The translations under genes and the position numbers were made by a program. From Melioribacter sp. (lineage in GTDB: Bacteria; Bacteroidota; Ignavibacteria; Ignavibacteriales; Melioribacteraceae): a stretch of DNA of 39,880 bases. A model generated the notes under the pieces. The model saw only the letters and a program-made list of their open reading frames with translations. It had not been told where the DNA came from and made no database searches. The stretch spans positions 1-39,880 of the forward strand of contig VEPI01000016.1 in the NCBI GenBank assembly GCA_012026935.1, in the 5' to 3' direction. Positions 25,482 to 32,526 of the stretch are shown here, in pieces (position 1 is the stretch's first letter; each line of letters begins with the position of its first letter).

Positions 25482-27373
25482 TGCTTGCTAGAAAAATATT
25501 TGGGAAGATTAGTTTAAAACTAATCGGGGTTGTTAGCGCAACAGCAATAATAATAATTGGTGTTTATTCATATTTCAATGTTACATCGCAAAGCGATGTT
25601 TTGTTGACTGAGGTAGAACGCCACGCTAATCAATTGAGTGAATCCGTGAAAAATTCCACTCGCTATGTTATGTTATTGAATCAACGTGACCATATTCAGG
25701 AAATGATTAACAGAATCGGGAAAGATCCGGCAATAGATAATGTTCGAATTTTGAATAAAGAAGGAGAAATAATTTACTCTGCACATCCGGAAGACATTGG
25801 TAAAATGCTGGATAAACAAGCTGAAAGTTGTTATGCATGTCACGCAGAAAATAAAGCATTGGAAAAATTACCGATTCAACAGCGCACAAGAATTTTCAAA
25901 ACTCATTCCGACTCTTCACGAATACTTGGAATTATTAATCCCATCTACAACGAGAAATCTTGTTCCCAAGCCGATTGCCATGCACATTATGCAAATGCAA
26001 AAGTTCTTGGCGTTCTTGATATTACAATTTCACTTTCTGAAGTTGATGAGCAGATACATCAAAACGAAATACGTGAAATTTTATTTGCGGTTATAGCAAT
26101 TACTGCAATTGGTTTTATAATTGGATTTTTTGTAAAACGCTGGGTTGATCATCCGGTTAGAGAATTAGTAAGCGCTACAGACCAAGTAGCTGCTGGTAAT
26201 TTAAATTATATTATCAAAAATTTAAGTTCGGATGAATTAGGAACACTTGGAAAGTCATTTAATAATATGATTAAAAAACTTGATGAGACAAGCCAACAGT
26301 TATATCAATCAACAAAGATGGCCTCATTAGGACAGTTAGCTGCGGGTGTTGCACACGAAATAAATAACCCATTAACCGGTGTTCTAACCTACAGCAGTTT
26401 TTTGTTGAAGAGAACAAAAGACAATCCGCAGATGCAGGAGGACCTTAATGTAATTGTACGCGAGACTATGCGTAGTCGTGAAATTGTCAAAGGATTACTT
26501 GACTTTGCTAGGCAATCCACACCAAAGAAAAGTTCTATTGATGTAAACGATATAATTAATCATGCCATTGCAGTTGTAAATAATCAACTAAAATTGAATA
26601 AAGTTAATCTTGTAAGAGAATTTGATCCATCACTTCCAAAAATTACTGCAGATGCAAATCAGATTCAGCAGGTCTTCCTAAATTTATTTGTAAACAGCAT
26701 TGATGCTATCGGTCAAAACGGCGGTTCACTAACTATTAAGACATCGCAAATCAGTTTATCGCCTAGAGGAATAACCCAAATTAAAAACTCTGTTTGTTCA
26801 AAGAACCACAATTTGATGGATAGTGAACATAAAATTGGCGGCATGGCATCTCTAAGAATGAAAATTAAATCAACAGATAACGAAGGATTCGTTAACATTG
26901 ATCCGGTTTACGGTAGCCATCGTCACTACTTTGGAATTGCATTCGATAAAAACAATAATGTTAATCTTGCCTGTCCGGTTTGCGATATTTCATTAATAGA
27001 TAAAAATAGTAAATGCCACGAGTGCGGCGGACCGATTTATAAAATTCAAATACCAAATCAAGGATTTATCGAAGGATGTGCTTCATTTAAAGATGATTGG
27101 CAGAAATGGGATTTTGTAGACCGTGCAGGCGAAAGAAAATTTGTTGAAATAAATGTGACGGACACCGGCTGTGGAATTCCACCCGAAAATTTGAATAAAA
27201 TTTTTGAGCCGTTTTTCTCAACTAAAGGACAACGCGGAACAGGATTGGGTCTTTCAGTAATTTGGGGAATAATTGATAATCATAACGGTTCAATTACTGT
27301 TGAAAGCAAAGTTAGTGAAGGTACAACTTTTTCAGTACGATTACCCCAGAACGATTTATTAAGAAGTATTTAA
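25478..27373 (+). CDS. Sensor histidine kinase with heme-type Cys motifs and a Zn-ribbon-like insert in the ATPase domain
   Basis: 631 residues. A membrane segment (about 12-32), a periplasmic sensor, a second segment (about 199-220) and a HAMP domain are followed by the H-box AAGVAHEINNPL (His293). The sensor contains CYACH (118-122) and CSQADCH (162-168), a CxxCH and a CxxxxCH, suggesting heme c or another redox cofactor. The ATPase N-box (N402-N406) and the DTGCGIP glycine box (from D562) are about 155 residues apart, where about 40 is usual. The extra sequence includes CPVC (499-502) and CHECGG (513-518), a likely zinc ribbon. Final GTGLGLSVIWG is normal. The gene sits between the cytochrome and two response regulators with one- to four-base overlaps. 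Confidence 0.9.
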   Translation: MMLARKIFGKISLKLIGVVSATAIIIIGVYSYFNVTSQSDVLLTEVERHANQLSESVKNSTRYVMLLNQRDHIQEMINRIGKDPAIDNVRILNKEGEIIYSAHPEDIGKMLDKQAESCYACHAENKALEKLPIQQRTRIFKTHSDSSRILGIINPIYNEKSCSQADCHAHYANAKVLGVLDITISLSEVDEQIHQNEIREILFAVIAITAIGFIIGFFVKRWVDHPVRELVSATDQVAAGNLNYIIKNLSSDELGTLGKSFNNMIKKLDETSQQLYQSTKMASLGQLAAGVAHEINNPLTGVLTYSSFLLKRTKDNPQMQEDLNVIVRETMRSREIVKGLLDFARQSTPKKSSIDVNDIINHAIAVVNNQLKLNKVNLVREFDPSLPKITADANQIQQVFLNLFVNSIDAIGQNGGSLTIKTSQISLSPRGITQIKNSVCSKNHNLMDSEHKIGGMASLRMKIKSTDNEGFVNIDPVYGSHRHYFGIAFDKNNNVNLACPVCDISLIDKNSKCHECGGPIYKIQIPNQGFIEGCASFKDDWQKWDFVDRAGERKFVEINVTDTGCGIPPENLNKIFEPFFSTKGQRGTGLGLSVIWGIIDNHNGSITVESKVSEGTTFSVRLPQNDLLRSI

Positions 27374-28164
27374 TGAAAGAAGAAGCGAAGATATTAATTA
27401 TTGACGATGAAGAAGTAGTTATTAACTCAATCTCCAAAATTGCAACATTGGAAGGATATTCGGTTGATTCTGTTCTTGATGCGTTTTCAGGTCTGCAAAA
27501 AATTTCTTTATCAAAATATGATTTAATTATTTGCGACATCATGTTACCCGGGATGGACGGATTTCAATTTTTAGCCGAGTTGGAATCCAAACGAATCGAA
27601 ACACCTGTTGTAATGACTACCGGTTATTCAACAATTGAAAATGCAGTTAAATCGCTTTACACCGGAGCGATTGAATTCATTCCTAAACCATTTACAGTTG
27701 ATGAGATGATTAGTGTGATCTGTCGCGGATTGAGATATAATTCAATTATGAAATTAAAAAAATCAAATGATGACTCAATTTTAATCGTTCCATGTCCTGC
27801 AAAATATTATCGCCTGGGTTACTCGGGTTGGATGAATAAAGAACACGACGGATCAGTTCTTATAGGTGCTACAGATTCTTTTATAAAAACTATTGATCTG
27901 ATAAAAAAAATTGAGCTACTTAGTGTGAATGAAAAATTAACACAGGCAACTCCGGCAGTAAAATTCGAAACCGTAGATGGTTTAGTCCACCAATTATATT
28001 CCGTTATAAGCGGTATCATTTTGGACAGTAACGATAGACTGATGGATGAACCAGAGTTATTGGAAAAAGATCCTTATTTCGATGGATGGATTTACCGACT
28101 TGTTCCAACAGAACTTGATTATGAAATGAAATTATTAATCCCATGCAGTTCAGATAGATCTTAA
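27373..28164 (+). CDS. Response regulator with GcvH-like output domain
   Basis: 263 residues. The receiver domain (1-125) has acidic D11-D12, acceptor D55 (ICDIMLPGMDG), T82/T83 and K105 (FIPKPF). Residues about 145-257 resemble glycine-cleavage H protein: YYRLGYSGWMNKEHDGSVLI, then ATDSF, LYSVISG and DEPELLEKDPYFDGWIYRL, which mirrors the GcvH ending. The lipoyl-lysine of GcvH (ESVKA) is replaced: the aligned stretch reads ETVDG, with no Lys. No helix-turn-helix or AAA domain is present, so output is probably by protein contact, not DNA binding. Its ATG overlaps the kinase stop by one base. Confidence 0.85.
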   Translation: MKEEAKILIIDDEEVVINSISKIATLEGYSVDSVLDAFSGLQKISLSKYDLIICDIMLPGMDGFQFLAELESKRIETPVVMTTGYSTIENAVKSLYTGAIEFIPKPFTVDEMISVICRGLRYNSIMKLKKSNDDSILIVPCPAKYYRLGYSGWMNKEHDGSVLIGATDSFIKTIDLIKKIELLSVNEKLTQATPAVKFETVDGLVHQLYSVISGIILDSNDRLMDEPELLEKDPYFDGWIYRLVPTELDYEMKLLIPCSSDRS

Positions 28165-28188
28165 GTTTATTAATTAAGGAGAATTATT

Positions 28189-29343
28189 ATGCCTCTCTTC
28201 ATTTTAGCAGTAATCATTTTTATCATCGCTGATGTTATAATAAGATTCGCAATTAAAAAAGTTAATGAGAAGAAACTTCGCAAAGAACGGGAAACTATAT
28301 TGGAAGAAAGTATAAACATTGATTTTAGCAAAGAAGCAGTTTCTCTCAAACGGGCTGAAGTAGCAAATCCAAAAGCAAAAATCTTGTGTGTTGATGATGA
28401 GAATGTAATACTCGACAGCTTTCGTAAAATTTTAGTTCTTGATGGTTATACTGTTGACACAGTCAGTTCAGGTCCGGAAGCAATAAATCTAATTAAATCT
28501 CATCACTACGATTTTGTTTTTACTGATTTGAAAATGCCTGAAATGGATGGCGTTGAGGTTACTAAAACGGTTAAATTTTTACGACCTGATATAGATGTAA
28601 TAATCATCACCGGTTATGCTACGGTTGAAACTGCTGTTGATTGTATGAAACTTGGTGCACTTGATTACGTTCAAAAACCATTTACTGAAGACGAACTTCT
28701 TGAGTTCACAAAAAAATCTTTAGTCAAGAGACAAGACAGAATACAAAGACAATTAAAACCGCGCGTACATATAACTCATCTTGCTGAAAATGAAAAAATA
28801 AATGTCGGAGAGTTTGCAATTCCGGGCGGGGTTTTTATTTCCGAAGGACATTGCTGGGCAGGAATTTCTCAAGAAGGTGCAGTTAGAATTGGCTTAGATG
28901 ATTTTGCAAAAAAATTAATCGGCAAGATTGATGATATCGAATTTCCAAATCTTGGAATGACAATAGTGAAAGGACAACCATTGTTCAGTATTAAACAAGG
29001 GAAAAAATCTATCCATTTTAATTCACCGGTTAGCGGACAGGTTTCAAAAGTAAATTTAGACCTTGGTGATAATCTCGACGCACTCGACTATTCCACTTAC
29101 GAAAAAAATTGGGTTTGTGTTATTGATGCCGATAAATTAGATACAGAATTAGCGCAACTAAAAATTGGTAAGAACGCAGTTAATTTTTATCAAGATGAAA
29201 TAGATAGATATACAAAGCGTATTAAAGACTTCATTAAGAATGGAGATGATAAAAAAGTTAGTTTCGAACTCTACTGGGGCCAGTTACAAAATTTAGATGA
29301 AAAAAATTGGTATGTAATAGCTGGTGAGTTTTTTAACAAGTAA
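28189..29343 (+). CDS. Membrane-anchored response regulator with GcvH-like domain
   Basis: 384 residues. An N-terminal hydrophobic segment (about 3-20) followed by a basic stretch (IKKVNEKKLRKERE) anchors it to the inner membrane with the rest in the cytoplasm. The receiver (about 62-180) has D69-D70, acceptor D113 (FTDLKMPEMDG) and K163 (VQKPF). Residues about 205-315 look like a GcvH domain: GHCWAGISQEGAVRIGLDDFA, DDIEFPNLG and FNSPVSGQVSKVN. Counting back from PVSG, Lys272 falls at the lipoyl-lysine position, but the flanking residues are not conserved. A C-terminal region has no recognised fold. An AAGGAG ribosome binding site precedes the ATG. No DNA-binding domain is seen. Confidence 0.85.
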   Translation: MPLFILAVIIFIIADVIIRFAIKKVNEKKLRKERETILEESINIDFSKEAVSLKRAEVANPKAKILCVDDENVILDSFRKILVLDGYTVDTVSSGPEAINLIKSHHYDFVFTDLKMPEMDGVEVTKTVKFLRPDIDVIIITGYATVETAVDCMKLGALDYVQKPFTEDELLEFTKKSLVKRQDRIQRQLKPRVHITHLAENEKINVGEFAIPGGVFISEGHCWAGISQEGAVRIGLDDFAKKLIGKIDDIEFPNLGMTIVKGQPLFSIKQGKKSIHFNSPVSGQVSKVNLDLGDNLDALDYSTYEKNWVCVIDADKLDTELAQLKIGKNAVNFYQDEIDRYTKRIKDFIKNGDDKKVSFELYWGQLQNLDEKNWYVIAGEFFNK

Positions 29344-29611
29344 TATTTTATTCTATAATAAAAGAAAACGAATAACTATTTTTTTTATTTTTTGAACATT
29401 GACAAAGTCGTCGGAACTGAATATTTTTTGATCGGACAATAAAGTCTTTTATCTGTGATTTCTTTTTAGAAGTTCTCATTTCTAATAAATTTTGCAGATT
29501 TAGAAGAAAAACTTCTCAAATGATTTTGTAAAACTAATAAAAAGCATGTTTTAAGAGTGATATGTTTTGCATGATTTTTGACGCACAGCCTAGTCAATAA
29601 AGAAATATTTT
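29344..29611. other. 268-bp non-coding gap between the two electron-transfer units
   Basis: No convincing open frame, RNA gene or strong terminator. The sequence is AT-rich with a T run after the regulator gene and a weak 7-bp inverted pair (AGAAGTT near 29467 and AACTTCT near 29510). It is the longest gap in the locus and the best candidate for a promoter that lets the second cytochrome unit be expressed separately. Confidence 0.5.
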
Positions 29612-31603
29612 ATGAAAAAATTTGTGTTTACTCTATTCATTTCTCTTGTGTCTATAACGTCCATTCTTGCACAAAGTAAAGATGATCAAGTTTGTCTTGA
29701 TTGCCATGAAGATAAAACGCTAACAACGACCCGAAACGGAAAGCAAGTTTCTCTCTTTGTAAACGGTAAATCTTTTGCTGGATCTATTCATGAAGAAATT
29801 AGCTGCACTGGTTGCCACTCAGATGTTGACCCTAATAATCTTCCCCACTCCGAAAAATTGAGTAAGGTTAATTGTGCAACTTGCCACGAAACCCCGGTCG
29901 AACATTATGAAAGAAGTCTTCATGCAGAAGCTTTAAAGAAAGGTTTAACATTAGCGCCTACTTGCATTTCTTGCCATAGCAAACATGAAATCCTTTCTTC
30001 TAAAAATGTAAAGTCTAGAACATATGTAATGAATATTCCGGCACTTTGCGGACAATGTCATAAGGAAGGCACGCAGGTATCGGGAATGGTTAACCCGGAA
30101 GAAAGAAAAGTTCTAAGTGATTATTCAGAATCAATACATGGCGAAGGATTATTCAAACGAGGATTAATTGTAACTGCAGTTTGTACAAGCTGTCATACTT
30201 CTCACGATATACTGCCTCATACAAATCCTGTATCAACAATAAATCGCAATAACATTGCTAAGACATGTACTCAATGCCATCGTCAAATTGAACAAGTCCA
30301 CACAAAAGTTATACGCGGATCTCTCTGGGAAAAACAACCAAATAAAATCCCAGTTTGTATTGATTGCCATGCCCCTCACAAAGTACGCAAAGTATTTTAT
30401 GATGACAGTTTTCCTGATGATAAGTGTATGAAATGTCACGGACAAAAAGAATTAACCAAAGTTGTTGATGGCAAATCAGTTTCACTTTATGTTAATTATG
30501 ATCAATTTAAAAATTCTGCTCATACTAATAATTCTTGCATCAAATGTCATACAAACATTAGCAATTCAAAAAATCCTGTTTGTTTAAATAGTGGAAAAGT
30601 AGATTGTTCTATCTGCCATACAACACAAGTTGATGATTACAACATTAGTTTACATGGACAAAAACATTATCAGGGTGATAAAACCGCTCCGTACTGTGTA
30701 GATTGTCATTCAACACATAATGTTCAGTCAAAAAAGAATTTAACATCGCCAACATTTGCTCGGAATGTTCCAGAACTGTGCGGCAAATGTCATCGTGAAG
30801 GAAAAAATATTGCCACAGCTTTGGATGAAAGTAAATTAGGAATTGTCGCAAACTATAGAGAAAGTATTCACGGCAAAGGTTTACTTCAAAGCGGGTTGAT
30901 GGTAACGGCGACTTGCGTTAATTGCCATTCAAGTCACAGGGAATTACCAAGGAAAGATCCGCGTTCAACAATCAATCCAAACAATATTGCTACTACTTGT
31001 GCTCAATGCCACCTTGGTGTTTATGAGGAATTTAAAAACAGCATTCACAGTCCGGATGTAACTAAAACCGATCAAAAACTTCCGGTTTGTAACGATTGCC
31101 ACCGTTCACACGAAATCAATAGAGTTGATCTAAGCGATTTCAGAACTCAAATAATTAATCAGTGCGGAAAGTGTCACGAGAAAGTATCGGAAACATATTT
31201 TGATACTTTCCATGGTAAAGTTTCCAAATTGGGATCTGTACGGGCTGCTCGATGTTATGATTGTCACGGTGCACATAATATTCTTCCTGCAAGTAATCCA
31301 AAATCAAAATTAAGCAGACATAATATAATTGAGACATGCCAGAAATGTCATCCAAACTCAAACAGAAAATTTGTCGGATATTTAACTCACGCTACTCATC
31401 ATAACCGTGATAAATATCCCTATCTATTTTATACTTTCTGGGCAATGGTACTTCTTTTAGTAGGAACATTTTCCCTCTTTGGTATTCATACAATAATGTG
31501 GTTTACTAAATCATTAAAAGAAAAGAAGAGACACAAGAACGAAAAGAAAAAAGTTAATGAAAATCCTTCTCCTATAGATGAAGATTACGAAAGACAAGAT
31601 TAG
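29612..31603 (+). CDS. 19-heme cytochrome c with C-terminal membrane anchor
   Basis: 663 residues with a signal peptide (SILAQ) and 19 CxxCH motifs. The heme region is internally duplicated: hemes 1-8 and 9-16 follow the same order, for example GKQVSLFVNGKSF before heme 2 matches GKSVSLYVNYDQF before heme 10, and LCGQCHKEGTQ matches LCGKCHREGKN. Three further hemes follow. A single membrane segment (about 604-631) and a basic cytoplasmic tail end the protein. Its partner is probably the cytochrome b encoded 50 bp downstream, which would pass quinol electrons into this long heme wire. Confidence 0.9.
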   Translation: MKKFVFTLFISLVSITSILAQSKDDQVCLDCHEDKTLTTTRNGKQVSLFVNGKSFAGSIHEEISCTGCHSDVDPNNLPHSEKLSKVNCATCHETPVEHYERSLHAEALKKGLTLAPTCISCHSKHEILSSKNVKSRTYVMNIPALCGQCHKEGTQVSGMVNPEERKVLSDYSESIHGEGLFKRGLIVTAVCTSCHTSHDILPHTNPVSTINRNNIAKTCTQCHRQIEQVHTKVIRGSLWEKQPNKIPVCIDCHAPHKVRKVFYDDSFPDDKCMKCHGQKELTKVVDGKSVSLYVNYDQFKNSAHTNNSCIKCHTNISNSKNPVCLNSGKVDCSICHTTQVDDYNISLHGQKHYQGDKTAPYCVDCHSTHNVQSKKNLTSPTFARNVPELCGKCHREGKNIATALDESKLGIVANYRESIHGKGLLQSGLMVTATCVNCHSSHRELPRKDPRSTINPNNIATTCAQCHLGVYEEFKNSIHSPDVTKTDQKLPVCNDCHRSHEINRVDLSDFRTQIINQCGKCHEKVSETYFDTFHGKVSKLGSVRAARCYDCHGAHNILPASNPKSKLSRHNIIETCQKCHPNSNRKFVGYLTHATHHNRDKYPYLFYTFWAMVLLLVGTFSLFGIHTIMWFTKSLKEKKRHKNEKKKVNENPSPIDEDYERQD

Positions 31604-31653
31604 ATTTTAAGTTATCCGGTTAACTAATAATTATAAACTGAAAGCAGATATTT

Positions 31654-32505
31654 ATGAATGAACAATTGAACTCAAGTAGAAAATATTATGAAAGATTTGA
31701 TGCATACTCAAGATTTTTACACATACTTGTAATTACAAGTTTCATCTTACTTGCATTAACAGGAATGATAATAAAATTTTCCGGAACAGGGCTTTTCCAA
31801 ACAATATCAAAAATGATGGGCGGTTATGCAGTAACAGGTTTTATTCACCGGGTTGCTGCAGTGATAACTTTTATTTATTTCTTTCTTCATATTGGCTATC
31901 TATTCCGCAAAAAAAAGAAAAAAGGAGTTCCCTTTACTTATTTCATTTCCGGAGAGAATTCTCTAGTCCCCAATAAACGGGATTTAAAAGAATTAATAGC
32001 AACGATGAAATGGTTTTTAGGAAAAGGTTCCAGACCGGAATATGGCAGATGGACTTATTGGGAAAAGTTTGACTATTTAGCTGTGTTCTGGGGCGTTGTT
32101 GTTATCGGTTCAAGCGGTTTGATATTATGGTTCCCGGAATTTTTTACTAATCTAGGTCTTCCCGGGGCATTTATAAATATTGCAACAATTATTCACAGCG
32201 ATGAAGCGCTGCTCGCAGTGGGATTTATTTTCACTTATCATTTTTTCAATACACATTTTAGGCCTGATAAATTCCCGATGGATACGGTTATCTTTACGGG
32301 AAAAGTTAGTCTTGATGAATTGAAAGAAGATCGTCCGCGTGAATATGAAACCATTATGCAAGATCCAGAATTACAGAAAAAACTTGGTGGTCCACCGCCG
32401 GTATTTTTAAGCAGAGCTGCAAGGATTTTCGGCTTTACAGCTTTAACAACAGGAATAATTTTAATTCTATTGATTATCTATTCTATGATTTTCTTGTATC
32501 AATAA
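31654..32505 (+). CDS. Cytochrome b subunit (HydC/FdnI-like, diheme)
   Basis: 283 residues with four to five membrane segments. Conserved heme-ligand His positions occur in FDAYSRFLHILVITSF, FIHRVAAVITFIYFFLH, the region near IIHSDEALLAV and TYHFFNTHF. This is the b-type cytochrome family of formate dehydrogenase gamma and hydrogenase HydC subunits, which exchange electrons with menaquinone. Its sequence is clearly similar to the C-terminal half of the 809-residue protein encoded next (EKFDYLAVFWGVVVIGSSG against EKAEYWALIWGTIVMGATG). It lies between a 19-heme and a 16-heme cytochrome gene. Confidence 0.9.
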   Translation: MNEQLNSSRKYYERFDAYSRFLHILVITSFILLALTGMIIKFSGTGLFQTISKMMGGYAVTGFIHRVAAVITFIYFFLHIGYLFRKKKKKGVPFTYFISGENSLVPNKRDLKELIATMKWFLGKGSRPEYGRWTYWEKFDYLAVFWGVVVIGSSGLILWFPEFFTNLGLPGAFINIATIIHSDEALLAVGFIFTYHFFNTHFRPDKFPMDTVIFTGKVSLDELKEDRPREYETIMQDPELQKKLGGPPPVFLSRAARIFGFTALTTGIILILLIIYSMIFLYQ

Positions 32506-32526
32506 AATTCTATTTACGGAGTTGTA

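Noticed and set aside
29560-29578. Possible sigma-54 promoter (TTGCAT element) before the 19-heme gene
   Set aside because: The -24 GG is missing at the required spacing, and no sigma-54 activator is encoded in the locus.
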